In this document: positions 1-11,530 of the stretch, piece by piece | Layout of the letters: every line of letters begins with the position of its first letter | How positions within the stretch are numbered: position 1 is the first letter of the stretch | Source of the DNA: Pseudorasbora parva | Taxonomy: Eukaryota > Chordata > Actinopteri > Cypriniformes > Gobionidae | NCBI RefSeq assembly: GCF_024679245.1 | Contig: NC_090184.1 | Span: forward strand, 18,979,644-19,043,643 | Length of the DNA: 64,000 nucleotides | Direction of reading: 5' to 3' | Notes under the pieces: generated by a model | Seen by the model: only the letters and a program-made list of their open reading frames with translations | Databases searched by the model: none | Told to the model about the DNA's origin: nothing | Position numbers and translations under genes: made by a program

Positions 1-1143
1 TCAGTCTATAAGCATGCAGTGTTTCTTTATAAAGTGAAATCACCATCTACTGGCCTGGCAGCAGAATACAGCGACTTTAGATGTTCACGCGGATCAGTGT
101 GAACAAGGATCGTTTGGACAATGTTGTCATCTGTACATGTAACTTTTCAAAAACACTACGTTTTTAGTACATCATTGTCATGTAAATCTACACATATATT
201 GGTTATTATTTTTCTAAACTTTTTAAATATATAATTATACAATTGATGTTTTTCTCTAAATGACATGGTTTACTACGAGGGCCTGCTAGTGGGGTGCATA
301 TCCCAATTATTTTGCTATAACAAATATATGAGCAAATGTTTCCATTTAGGTTCCCTAATAATATATATTTTTTTTCTTTTCTTTTTTTTTTAATTCCCTA
401 ATAATATGAATGACGCATCATTATCCTACACATGCTACTTTCACAATCATTTGTACATGTTGTTCTTCAAGGGGTTGGGGGTGTCCTATGTTCTCTTATC
501 AGTTCTTTCCAAATCCACTCTAATTGTGTTAGGTCCTGTTAGCGGCTGTGAAACATGAGACCTATTTTTAAATCTCTGTTTCTTGATAATGGGGAGGCCT
601 TAATGAAGACTGAGAATGCACACAAAGGACCACACCACCACATAGGTATCCAAGACTATCTCTCTGTGTAGATTAAACGCTCTTTGCTCTGGGATGTCAA
701 ATTCTCAATGTAATTAACAGCACATCCTGAGAGAGGGAGATCATGAAAAGAGGGCTATAAAAAACTGAATTAAAAAACTAAACAAAGGGATGACAACAGG
801 CAAACTGTGGGGGACAATTACATGAAAGACTGAATACATGAGAATAGAGGGCACAGTGTGAATGATAAATATACAAAAGCGACTAATAGATATAAGATAT
901 GTGTAAGCCTGTGCATGTCCTGTCCTTGATTTGCACATAAAAAAAATAATTAAAAAAATTACCCACTGATGGAAGATTTAATGCATTTTTCCTCACAAAT
1001 TTACACTATGTATGACTGCATCATCTTCCAAACCATGTTTTTGCCTTGTCCTGAATCATTAACGGTATGCCCATAATAAACATTTATATTCAGACTATTT
1101 TAGACCAAGCAAGAGTGGAGTAGTCCAGTACCTGTGAGATTCG
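1..1143. other. Gene-free, AT-rich stretch
   Basis: No coding exon, RNA gene or clear repeat boundary seen on either strand. It probably lies in the long first intron of lrrc75b. It contains short A/T homopolymers only. Confidence 0.5.
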
Positions 1144-1206
1144 TCATAGACATAAACAGAGAGAAGTAGCTCCGCGGCTACAGTGTTCATCCACAAGATG
1201 CATGCA
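1144..1206 (+). repeat. Short dispersed repeat, copy 1
   Basis: A roughly 63-bp segment (ATAAACAGAGAGAAGTAGCT and following, ending near GATGCATGCA) recurs as a diverged direct copy at 6971-7036. This suggests fragments of one older interspersed element. Confidence 0.6.
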
Positions 1207-1487
1207 TTTTTTAATTCTCCAACTTTTAATACTGTATATAGAGAAACAATATAAAGAAACAATCATTTTTAAACAAAGGATAAAATGATATATCAATAAT
1301 TTGTTTTTTTGTTTGTTTTTTTCATGTTCTTTATTAAAAATATCTTTGATAAAACACCTCCATTTATAATTCTTGGCAGATGTTTTCTAATCAACACAGA
1401 CAGACAGACAGTAGCGAATAGTCGAGCAAGGCAACAGCATTTGAGTTCATTTGGAATGAGGAGATGAGCAGCTGCAAAGATGAGAAC

Positions 1488-1629
<142 letters not shown>

Positions 1630-1882
1630 GGGTGTAAGTTTTATTCAGTTGTATGGATTAATCTTTGGCTGGAAAATAATGGAAGAACTAAGAGCTCTTT
1701 TAAACTCTATTAAGATGAGGAATAACTGCCTCTCCATGCCATATTTTAGACACAGTAATCATATGATATCAGAAAGAGATTGTAAGGAGAACGGAAACTG
1801 TGACAGGTTCTTTCCTCATTTCAACACTTTTAACACAGCAAAATAACTTTATTTTCAGTGAATCCATGTGATTTTTAATGCT

Positions 1883-3860
1883 AAAGGTGCATTAAGTGAT
1901 TTCTAAAAAACACTGTGATATTTAAAATCAACCCAAACAAACACACCCTCTCCCTTCATTGCTCCGCCGCAAAATACACCCAATGCAAGAGTGGATTTTA
2001 TCACTCTTTATCATGCCTGAATAGAAGCAAAATAATGCTTCATGAAAAATAAAGCGCCGATGACGAATGGACCACAAGCAAGGACAAAAAAAGAACATAC
2101 AGTACGCAAGTGTATATACAAGCAAGAGTCGCCAGCAGCACGCCAGCCACAAACAATGACACTCAAAGCTGTCCTGTTACTTTAGCTAACATTACAACAA
2201 CATCATCTTGGTTATGCACAACATACTCATGTATGGGCCAAGCGGCAACCTCCCGTGATCTCTCTTGAAGCCAATACAGAAGTAATGTAAACTGCAATTC
2301 CTAAACTGGCCACTGGAGACAGGTTTCAGAAGGGAGCAGAATCTTATTGAGCCCCATGTTAAAATGGCCTAGCCTGACAAGCCAGACCCACATCAAGATG
2401 TTTGGTCTGGAAACTTACCATAGACAGGGCGTAATCCGAGGGGCGGAATAAGCGGTTGTCTTTCAAACTCCCTCTGCACGCGATAGGATAGCGCTACAAC
2501 CAACCAGAGCAACGAAGGTGAAACAGAGCTCGCTGATAGCTTAAACATTCGCCGTTTCCGGTCGGCTAAACTCCGAACACATCTTCCCTTTTTAAGAATG
2601 ACTTCAGTGCCGTTCTTTGTTCTTTTCTCAGAGAAAAGCTTAACTCCAAGTCTTCCAGAGTCGCGGTCAAAGCTGATTCGAAAGACCGCCGCCGTTCGCC
2701 AGTTTCTGTGTTTACTAGAAGCACGCAAACGCAACTCGGCCGTCGTCATTATGGCCCCGCCCACTGACTCTATACACGATGTGATTGGGCCGTCCAGATT
2801 TTGAGGAACACAGCTCAGACGTGTATTGAGAGTTCCTAGACAACACTTACGGGCAAATTAAATTTGCTGCCGCTAGGGTGCGTCTAGATTTCTAGGTTAA
2901 AAATGGCCAACTTTACAGCAGAAAAAAACATGTTTACAGCCTGGTACAAACTGTGTCAAAAAGGTCTTACGGGTGTGGAACGACATTAGGGTGAGTCATT
3001 AATGACATAAATTTCATTTTTGGGTAACCCTTTAATGCACTATACATATAAGAATAAACCATCTGAAATGTTATGAACAATTGTTGCCTACTACTAAAAC
3101 TAAATGTGACCTGGTTTTTTAAATGATGTTTGTGCTTTCCCTAAGGAGTGCCACTTTAAATGCTGTTTGCGCTTTGGATTTGACTTGATTAGTTATTTTT
3201 ACGATGCCTTTATGATTTTTGTTTGGATCTTTTAAGTTTTCAGAGGAATAATGGACTTTAAATGAGGGACAGAAATTCCTCAGGTTTCATAAAGAACATC
3301 TTGTTATTTGTGTTTGTAAGTTAAAACGAAAAACAACATGATGGTGAGTTCATGATTACAGAGTTTACATTTGTAAATTTGTGTTTGGGTGAATTATACC
3401 TTATAAATAGGCCTACTACAGCAAGTTGAGCCTTGGATAAAACAACTCTATATCACAAATAATATGGTTTCCATCAACTAAACATATCGTCACATTTTTA
3501 TATCGTGATATATCATTCAACAATATATCGTTACACCTCTGAATTATATTAAGCCTTAAAGTTCTGCATAATTAAAGGCTTAGCTACTTGAGATGGATTG
3601 CCACTATGATCGAGCTTGGCAGCCATGGTTTCAGCAACCAGATACCTCTGCTACACTATTTCCCGCCTCTTTGCCCATTTTCAGTTATCCGGGAGTGACG
3701 CGTATAGCGACACGCTGCCTACGGCTGGTTTTAGGCTTCAACACTGCTCTTCAGAAACCTACAGGTGATGCCATGGGCATTTTTTTTTTGTCTATGGTTG
3801 GGATACTCACTCCGATCCACTTTTAACATTGTTTCTCAGAAATCGCTTACTGTACCTTTA
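1883..3860. mobile_element. Inverted-repeat element of about 2 kb, hosting a second element
   Basis: The left end AAAGGTGCATTAAGTGATTT and the right end (reading inward AAAGGTACAGTAAGCGATTT) are near-identical in inverted orientation over about 35 bp. The interior has no intact transposase. A 530-bp element with its own target duplication sits inside at 2370-2899. Likely a non-autonomous DNA transposon; the superfamily is not resolved. Confidence 0.6.
2370..2899 (+). mobile_element. 530-bp non-autonomous element with 9-bp target duplication, copy 1
   Basis: It begins TAGCCTGACAAGCCAGACCC and ends TCTAGGTTA, and is flanked by AAAATGGCC at 2361-2369 and 2900-2908. A copy with the same ends and a different 9-bp duplication lies at 51532-52064, and a truncated inverted copy lies near 55605-55778. 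Open frames across it are shared by the copies only as DNA and contain no recognisable domain. Nine-base duplications are typical of Mutator-like transposons, but no transposase is present to confirm. Confidence 0.75.
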
Positions 3861-4151
3861 AAATATTTTTTTCTGTCCCAGCTTAATATGCAGAGACAGC
3901 AATACTAAAAACAGCCCTAAAAAGGCAAACAGTAACTATACAACCAACAGAGCAACCAATGAGGCAGGACCATTTATTTGTCTGACCAATGGTTGATGAG
4001 GGGAGTATTTATGAAACCTGTTCGAAAACACTACAATAATCGATTAATCTATTCAGAATCTAGACATAACTTAAATATAAAATACTACATTGCTTATTTA
4101 CTTTATTGCCTTTTACAAAGAGTAGCTTCTGACTCATTCTTACACATGACG

Positions 4152-4270
4152 CAGTTTAGCGAGTGACATCCTGATCTCCTGCACTCCTCTGTCATAGGTG
4201 GGCAGCCCTCTCTCTGCTGCTCTGTACTGGCACTCTGTGTTGAATTTGAGCATATGGGTCACACTGACAG
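4152..4270 (-). CDS. Candidate terminal coding exon of an unidentified gene
   Basis: On the minus strand a pyrimidine-rich acceptor (CTTTTTTTTCTGTCAG) is followed by an open stretch with ordinary coding-like residue use. It includes HMLKFNTECQYRAAERG and then LPTYDRGVQEIRMSLAKLRH before TAA. The first base would complete a codon from an upstream exon, so it does not join in frame to the lrrc75b exon at 5424-5696, which ends in phase 0. The composition (charged helix, no low complexity) is unlike the random open frames around it. I do not recognise the protein. It could be the last exon of a gene whose other exons lie at higher coordinates, an alternative lrrc75b end, or chance. Confidence 0.35.
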
Positions 4271-5417
4271 AAAAAAAAGTACCATAGAGCATCCAGGCAT
4301 TAGAATTAGGTGTTTGTGAGTCCTGACAACAAATAATAGCACAACAAATCCAGGGAAATTATTTCTTGCAAGGTGACTCACTGCAGCACTACAGAGTGAG
4401 CTGCACGGTGGGTGGAAATGCCATGCAACATTTCACCTTACTAGATGCATTATGTGGGTCAATGACACAAGGATGTCGGAAATTATGAAAATTAGAAATG
4501 TAGTTTAAAACGCACGTGGCATGTTTTTTTTTTTTTTTAATCTAAATGTAATGTTTGTATTCATGGTATAGTTTCGCGTTTGAAAAACATTTATAGCACT
4601 CATTACAATTAAAAGAAAAATGTCAAAACAAAATTGGCTAAATGTCAAGTGGTGTAATCATCATGTAAAAAGTAATCAAATGTTTTCCTTGCACCTACAA
4701 CACATAAGTGTACAAAACTTAACTTATTTTGTATTACTTATTATTACTTTCTGTTTATTTACTTATTTATTTTATAAATACAAATATCATAATTTTCGAG
4801 TAACAAAAGGTATTCAAAAGTCAAAATGTGTCATAATAGAATAAAAATGACTTACTGACCTTGACAAAGTCATGAAAAACTAAATTGACATTTAAATGTT
4901 TTCTAGTCACATGACAGCAAAATGGCTTCCTGCATGTCGGTTACGCCACACTGACTTTGATTTGGAAGACGATTCACAAATATTCATAATTGTGGGTTTT
5001 GTTTTTGAATTAATAAATGCTTGTTATATGTGTAGATATATAATATAATTTAAATAATATTTGAATTATAACAGACTAATCAACACGTCAACATTTCTTT
5101 CTTTTTTTTCAAGAATTTCAGCCATCTCCGGAAAGTTACACCACCTTGACATTGTTTAGGCTATTCCCATGCCCCACAAAAATATCAAAACGTCTTTTAA
5201 TTTAGAAAATGAAAACATGGTTACCATAGAAGAGGTGTATTTCATTTTATGTCTTTGTGTGTTCATGCAACTGATGCACTTGTTCAATATTTGTGTCAGT
5301 AATTGCAGCTACATGATCTACACACATGCATTGCCAGTCAAGCAGTGAGAGATTGTCAATCTCCTGTGTTTTACAGCAGAGTGTGTCTGATGTTTTTAAG
5401 CACTGCAGGACATTTGC
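4271..5417 (-). other. lrrc75b intron 1, proximal part
   Basis: This is AT-rich sequence immediately downstream of the lrrc75b exon 1 donor. No further lrrc75b exon is seen. The region 4500-4800 is a run of T/A-rich low-complexity sequence. Confidence 0.5.
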
Positions 5418-5423
5418 CCTCAC

Positions 5424-5696
5424 CTTCCTCAACAGTTTGAGCACGTCCGTCGCCTCTTCTATCTTCCTCTCCCGGAGGAGCTTCTGAATATCTCGAATCC
5501 AGGTGACTCGTCTGACATACGGGCTATGGTTGGCTCTCCTGAGCACCCCCGTCAGTTTATCCGACCTGAGCATCAGGGATGTAAACAAGAAGTCTCCGCT
5601 CCGATCGCTCTCTCCCGTGCTGTCCAGATGCTTCCGTCGCCTCCTTGAAAAATTCTCATTGTCGAGGCTGTTTTGTCGGCTGAGCCTAGAGCCCAT
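5424..5696 (-). CDS. lrrc75b: lrrc75b, first coding exon (partial gene)
   Basis: This exon encodes 91 residues, starting MGSRLSRQNS at 5694-5696 and ending ...DVLKLLRK. It is followed by a consensus donor (AAG, then GTGAGG at 5418-5423), a phase-0 boundary. The stretch YVRRVTWIRDIQKLLRERK near residues 60-78 matches what I recall of the N-terminal region of vertebrate LRRC75B, which has a similar tyrosine/arginine block, LRER motif and LLRLLR helix. The family is a small leucine-rich-repeat protein group of poorly known function; the LRR part is in later exons and is not visible here. No second exon was found on the minus strand down to position 1, so it probably lies outside the window. An in-frame ATG eight codons upstream (5718-5720) is possible, but the MGSRL start fits the family better. 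The exon is basic and serine rich. In human, LRRC75B sits beside GGT1, which supports the call. Confidence 0.82.
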
Positions 5697-5720
5697 GATT
5701 TCAGTCACGTTAAAAAGCAC

Positions 5721-6833
5721 ACTGTTACTCTAAATACGACCCTTTTACCTCTCACGGCGTAATGACAGCCCGTACGATAACGCCCAGCGGTCTCCACATC
5801 GGTCCGAACTTGGGTAGCACGTACTCGTTCTGCTTCCAGTCAATGTCTTTTTGTGCAGGTCTCCCGACGACACAAGTAGTAGTAGTTTTAGCTGCGGAAT
5901 TGCCCGTGTTTTGTTTTTTATCCCAGCTCTCACGTCCTCGTATGTGTGTTTGTTTTCAGTAGGACACGTCCTCCTGATGCTCTAGTTGGTATTCAGTGGG
6001 GTGATGGTGATGCTCTCCAGCACCACGCGTGGATCATTACTGAGGTCTGTCCTGCCATTGGCTAGCGGTGTTTCGTGTATCTGCCCCATGCCAAGAAAGG
6101 TGGCGGTGAAGGGAAATCAAAACGACATTTTAATTGAATTTTAATTAAGTTTTTAACTGAGGGTGAATTCGTTTCATAAATTGATGTTGAATCGAGGTCC
6201 AATTTGAATGAAATTGCACCTCAGTTCTAGACAGCAGTTGCAACGAAAGTTAATTGACTTTCGATAGTCTTTTGTATCGCAGATGTTTCTTCAGTTTAAA
6301 AAGACAATTCAAGGATTTCTTATGAAATTTCAGAAGAGTTTTCTGTTCTCATATTTGTTACTGAGAACGTACACATTTTTTTCTTGAGGCTAAATATTTC
6401 CAAAAACTAATTATTTAAACTATGCTCCCTAATATTGTTGAATTTAGCAGTAGCCTAACACTTTACAATATAAGGTCTCATTTTTGAAACATAGGTTAGA
6501 GGAACTGTGTGTAAGAAATGTATTTCAATTAATCATAAAATGGCCCTGATATGTCACTAGACATTAAGAAATCATGTTAATTTCAAATACTTATATCACT
6601 GACAACAGTAGTCTGGCCAGGATATTGTCATTTAAACGTTTTTGTTGCAGCCCGACTGATGTTGATGTTGACATGTTGTGTTTTGGCCTGAAGCTCCACC
6701 CTCCATCTATCTACCAATCAGCTCTGCTCTAGTTACCTCAGCTGCAGCTACAAACTTACCTGCTGGATCCTACAGCCTATCTGGCAACCTCGAGTCAGGG
6801 GTAGGGGGAGAGGGGATAGTGATTGCAGTACCA
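5721..6833. other. Upstream region of lrrc75b and gene-free stretch
   Basis: The first 300 bp upstream of lrrc75b are more GC-rich and CpG-containing than the surroundings, as expected for a promoter. No TATA box is evident. Beyond 6100 the sequence is AT-rich with no gene. Confidence 0.4.
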
Positions 6834-6949
6834 GGGTCCGTCTCAATCAGCTCCCTAGTTCAATAGTTAGGGCACTGATCAGGGAGTCAGCCCATTGACT
6901 TATGTCCTGATCAGTGCCCTGACTACTGAACTAATTGAGACGCAGGCCC
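6834..6949. repeat. Small palindromic MITE
   Basis: The left arm 6834-6883 (GTCTCAATCAGCTCCCTAGT and on) pairs with 6906-6949 read on the other strand (GTCTCAATTAGTTCAGTAGT). The spacer is about 22 bp. It is a fold-back unit of about 116 bp with no coding. Confidence 0.7.
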
Positions 6950-6970
6950 AGTTTTGGCAACAATGTGTGT

Positions 6971-7036
6971 CTTGCCATAGAAATAAATAGAGAGAAGTAG
7001 CTCCGGCTGCAATGTTCTTCCGCAAGACGCATGCAG
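6971..7036 (+). repeat. Short dispersed repeat, copy 2
   Basis: Direct, diverged copy of the segment at 1144-1206. Confidence 0.55.
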
Positions 7037-7049
7037 TTCTGTTTATTAA

Positions 7050-8031
7050 CCACTAGAGCGCAACAAGTTACAGACTGCAGCTTTAAGTTAGCATTTCGTG
7101 GTAAATAATTCCATCATAAGCTTTTTTTTTTTTTTTACTATACCACGAGAGCAATTTGAGAGCAGACGACTTTCGAATAGCTCGATACTCTGATGTCATA
7201 CTAACAAACCTTTGTTTAAAATTTGGTAGAGGTGTGTTAAAATGTTTGGTTGAAAATAAATGTATAGTTGCTATAAATAATTCAGTGAAATTTCAATCAA
7301 GACCAAAGGTAGACTCATAAAAGGTAGACTCGTCATTATCAAGTATTTTCATAAAAATAAAGTATATTGATAATGCAATGCTAATCAAAATTGTATCTTT
7401 AGATAATTTGAGAAACTATTATTTAGCATTTTAGTCTCCTCTAAACAAAATCACGTTTAAAAAAAAAAAGAAAACTGTTTACAGATATCATCAGATTTTA
7501 AATAATGAACATGTGTTATCCTTAATTAATAAAAAATAAAAATAGAAATCTTTAGACTGTTATTGTAGTAGTTTCTAAATAAAACTAAAAACTCTAAATC
7601 CAGAAAGTGCTCGAACTAAAGAACAGTTGATAAACAAAGTACTAAAGGAAAGGAAAATAAAAAGGGAAAAGGTCAATGCTAAACTCCTTAATTTAAGATT
7701 TGCGCATTACTTGGGTGTTCAATTTGGCTCCTATCTGTAAAGAGTAGCCCCAGTTTTTTTTAATTTATTTTTTTATCCTATATCCTGTTTTTTCAGTATA
7801 TCTTTTTTTTAGGAGGTTATTTTGGACATTCACTCTGATAAGTAGGCTAGTGATGGTAAAACAAAGCTTTTCAAAACTCAAATGGACCATTTCTTTGCAC
7901 TCGAAACACCAGAGGTTGCCGGCACCTGTGTGTCACACAATGAAAACTCACCCAAAACATAATTATATACAAACCAAAACGTTTATCAAGAAAGTTTAAG
8001 CTAATAAACGTACTCGGTTACTTTCATAACC
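7050..8031. other. Gene-free AT-rich stretch
   Basis: No gene or bounded repeat recognised. A short local duplication (AAGGTAGACTC twice near 7305-7330) is the only structure noticed. Confidence 0.5.
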
Positions 8032-8170
8032 TCAGTTCCCTGAGAGAGGGAATGAGTATTGGAAAAAAACTCCTTTTCTCGAGAATATGAAGCAAAACTG
8101 TATTAATAAAGGTATCTATGTAAAGCGCAGTGCAGCTGCACGGTAATAGCCCGGCGGAAGGAGCGCTCTG

Positions 8171-8296
8171 ATTGGCCGGGCCGCGGCAACTCCAGGAACA
8201 TATGGTAAGGCGGCTGAGAGGAACGAACCAATGGGGGTGCTCCAGAGAGACCGCCGAAAAAGGGGCTTATATTTGCATACAGGGGGCTATATAAGA
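8171..8296 (+). promoter_or_regulatory. Promoter-like block inside the left inverted arm
   Basis: The order is GATTGG (inverted CCAAT box) near 8171, CCAAT near 8229 and TATATAAG near 8289-8296. This is the arrangement of an RNA polymerase II core promoter reading into the element. The right arm carries the same boxes facing inward from the other side (TATATAAGACCC, CCAAT and ATTGG on the minus strand, about 11270-11400). Confidence 0.45.
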
Positions 8297-9550
8297 CCCT
8301 GATTAGCTATAGGTGTCAGGTTTTAAAAATGGACTGAAGCGACACCTGAGAAGCATGAACACGGCGCGGAAAAGCTAGGACCTCCAAATTGTAGAATCTG
8401 ATAAAAGTGCGCGGAGAGGCCCAGCCTGCCACCGCACAGATCTTCCTTGGAAGTGCAACATGACCAAGCCCAAGACGAGGCCATGCCTCTAGTGGAGTGG
8501 GCTTTAATGCCAGTAGGACAGGTTAGGTTCTAGACCTATATGCTAGTGAGATCGCATCCACTATCCAGTGTGAGAGTCTTTGTTTCATGACAGCACAACC
8601 TTTAGTGCGGCCACCAAAGCAATGAAGAGCTGATCCGACTGCCTGAAGGGGGGCGGAGCGCTCTAGATACAATCTCAATGCTCTGACTGGGCAGAATAGG
8701 TTTGCGTCTTATTCTCTGAGACGCGGGTAAAGGAAGCAGTGTAATGACCTGCATACTGAAAGAGGTTGATAGCACTTTGGGTATAAAACCATGTCTCGGT
8801 TTGAGCACAACCTTGAAGTTGCTGGACGCGAACTCAAGACAGGAAGTTTTGAAGTTTTGGGTGAAACGTGACCACCCACTCGCTTAACCGAGGCCAAAGC
8901 CAGCAGAAAAGCGGTTTTGAGTGATACGTGCTTCAAGCTCGTGGTCTGAAGTGGTTAGGAGGGGGGACCCTTCACAGCTTTTAAAACCACGGCGAGGTCC
9001 CAAATAGGGACTGAAGAAGGGGCAAGGCGGGTTTAATCTCCTGGCCCCTTTAAGAAAACGTACAATAAGATCACTTTTCCCTAGTGAATGTCCTGCGATC
9101 TGAGGGGCTATTATTAGAACCAACATTCAGGGGCATGGCCCACTATGATGACAGGCCCACTCAGTTTATTATACAAATATAATAATATTTGTTAAATAAA
9201 AGTTGTTTAAATTATTGTAACATAATTACAAAATTATTATAACATCTCAAATACTGAAATAAATAAAAATAGTTTTTTACAGTCCTTTTTTTTTTTTTTG
9301 CATGATGTTTGATTGACAGCTTTGTTAAGGTGGCTGTCTTGTGTATGTGACGCGGCTCACGCCTGTGACTTCATGAAGTGTGTTTACCTATTCACTTAGC
9401 TGGTAATTTGCAGTTGTGTGATAGAGAAACAGCAGCGATGTAAAATTCTATAAAAAGGACTTTAAAAAATCGCGTTGACGTGAGAGAATCCATCAGGCCG
9501 CAAGTAACGTTAAGACTTTTCAGTTGCCTGCGCGAGGATGAAGACGTGCA

Positions 9551-9676
9551 GAGGAACTTGAGGAGAACAAAAAGGAACTGTACAATAATGAACTTGTTAT
9601 AGAGGCTGGCGCGAGTGATGCAGAGTTTACAGGGAGAGATGAAGATGAGGAGGAAACTGAGGAGGACGAGGATTAA
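9551..9676 (+). pseudogene. Acidic C-terminal coding remnant
   Basis: An open frame without its own ATG reads EELEENKKELYNNELVIEAG and ends in a glutamate/aspartate run before TAA. The composition resembles the acidic tails found on some fish transposon proteins, but no catalytic motif is present. This is possibly a decayed transposon open frame. Confidence 0.25.
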
Positions 9677-10069
9677 ACAGAATTGGATGATTTTTTTTTA
9701 TACTTCAAACCAAACGAGACAGGAATGGTTAAACTTTGGAGCGGTAAAGTGTCTGTTGCCTTTTGTTATAAATCAATAACCTAATTATCACCGTGTATGG
9801 TAAAGTGTTTACAATGCACTTCTGGTAGCCTATGTTTGCTAAGTATTTGTTACCATATTTCTACACTGGAATTTAGCCTAAATTACCGGTATTTGTTGTT
9901 AATGTTCTGTATGCATACCATAATGTTATGATAACTGTACGTTTTCAATAAATGAACCTAGTATTTTATAGGTTGAAATAGAGACAAAATCAAATTTTTA
10001 TTCATTCCACTGGTAGTTGAAATATTTGGTATCCAACAGCCCTAGTTCGCAGGTCTAACTTACTCTAGT

Positions 10070-10990
10070 ATTCTCTGTCCGCGGCGCTTCTTCAGCAGGG
10101 CGGTGGCGGCAGAGTGACGAGTGCTTCGGTTCGAGTTTGTTTATATACTCTAGTATTCTGTGTTTGCGGTGGTTTTTAGCGCGACTGAACGAGAGAAGAG
10201 GAAGAGTGAGGAAAAACTCTGTCTGTCCGCGGTGCTTCTTAGCGCGACTGAACGAGAGAAGAGGAAGAGTGAGGAAAAACTCTGTCTGTCCGCGGTGCTT
10301 CTTCAGCACGGCGGCAGAGTGACGAGAGCTTCGGCTCGAGTTTGTTTATTTACACTAGTATTCTCTGTCCGTGGTGCTTCTTAGTGCGACTGAACGAGAG
10401 AAGAGGAAAAGTGAGGAAAAACTGTCTGCGGTACTTCTTCAGCACGGCGGCAGAGTGACGAGAGCTTCGGCTCGAGTTTGTTTATTTACTCTAGAATTCT
10501 CTGTCCGCGACGCTTCTTAGCGCGACTGAACGAGTGAAGAGAAAAAGTGAGGAAAAACTCTGTCTGTCTGCGGCGCTTCTTAGCGCGACTGAACGAGAGA
10601 AGAGGAAGAGTGAGGAAAAACTGTCTGTCTGCGGTGAATCTTAGCGCGACTGAACGAGAGAAGAGGAAGAGTGAGGAAAAGCTGTCTGTCCACAGCGCTT
10701 CTTCAGCACGGCGGCGGCATAGTGACGAGAGCTTCGGCTCGAGTTTGTTTATTTACTGTAATATTCTCTGTCCACAGCGTTTCTTAGCATGATGGAACAA
10801 GAGAAGAGAAAAAGTGAGGAAAGCTCTGCGGCGGAAAGAAGAGCGTGAGGAGTGAAGAAAGCTTCGGCTTGAGTTTGCACGTCCTCTAACATTCTCTCTC
10901 TGCGGCGCTTCTTTAGCACGACGGAACGAGAGAAGAGGGAGAGTGAGGAGAGCTCTGTCTCTCCGCGGCGCTTCTTCGGAGCAGCGGAAC
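10070..10990 (+). repeat. Complex minisatellite
   Basis: Tandem, imperfect units of roughly 62-66 bp carry CGACTGAACGAGAGAAGAGG and GTGAGGAAAAACTCTGTC. They are interspersed with a second module (GCACGGCGGCAGAGTGACGA, GAGTTTGTTTATTTAC) that recurs at a longer spacing, giving a higher-order pattern. Frames on both strands repeat and are not genes. Confidence 0.85.
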
Positions 10991-11530
10991 GAGAGAGTCC
11001 TCGCATAGAACAAGCCTGTAAGCTCTATGAAGTGGCGTTGCAGCGGCAACACACACAACATAGACACACAGAATAAAGGATATTTAACACTGGATGGCGT
11101 AGCTGGAATGCAGTGGCTGAAGGTGGAGACCCGGTGGGAATCCGGCGTCCTCAGGGCTGCAGGGATGTTCCGCTGGATGCTTTTCGACGGCGGTTTGCTT
11201 GATTCCAGAGGTCAGCGACGGTGTCGCTGAAGGAGATAAAATCTGACACCTATGGCGAATCAGGGTCTTATATAGCCTCATGTATGATAATATAAGCCCC
11301 TTTTTCGGCAGTCTCTCTGGAGCGCCCCCATTGGTTCATTCCTCTCAGCCACCTCACCATAGGTTCCTGCAGTTGCTGCGGCCCGGCCAATCAGAGCGCT
11401 CCTCGCGCCAGGCTATTGCCGTGCAGCTGCACTGCGCTTTACATAGATACCTTTATTAATAAAGTTTTGCTTCATATTCTCGAGAAAATGAGTTTTTCCC
11501 ATACGCAATACGAGGAACCTCTCGAAAGGG

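Larger units (their letters stand above)
8032..11530. mobile_element. 3.5-kb element with about 288-bp inverted arms
   Basis: The left arm 8032-8319 and the right arm 11243-11530 are inverted copies. They share, in order from the outside, TTCTCGAGAATATGAAGC, TTATTAATAAAG, GTGCAGCTGCACGG, a GATTGGCCGGGCCG block, AACCAATGGGGG, the GGGGCTTATAT block, TATATAAGACCCTGAT and GTGTCAG. The interior holds about 900 bp unique to the element, an AT-rich spacer, an acidic coding-like tail near 9551-9676 and a minisatellite. No intact transposase, reverse transcriptase or recombinase frame is visible. It could be a DIRS-like element or a long-TIR DNA transposon reduced by deletion. Confidence 0.7.

Noticed and set aside
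2393..2804. Open frames of 68-123 codons on both strands
   Set aside because: They lie inside the 530-bp mobile element; homologous stretches at 51555-52026 and 55579-55803 are equally open, so the openness follows the repeat and not a gene.
4152..5696. Joining the 4152-4270 exon directly to lrrc75b exon 1
   Set aside because: The phases differ (phase 0 donor versus an acceptor needing two bases from the previous exon) and the peptide does not resemble LRRC75B.
10055..11067. Several 60-100 codon open frames with repeated SATEREKRKSEEKL-type text
   Set aside because: They are the minisatellite read in different frames on both strands.
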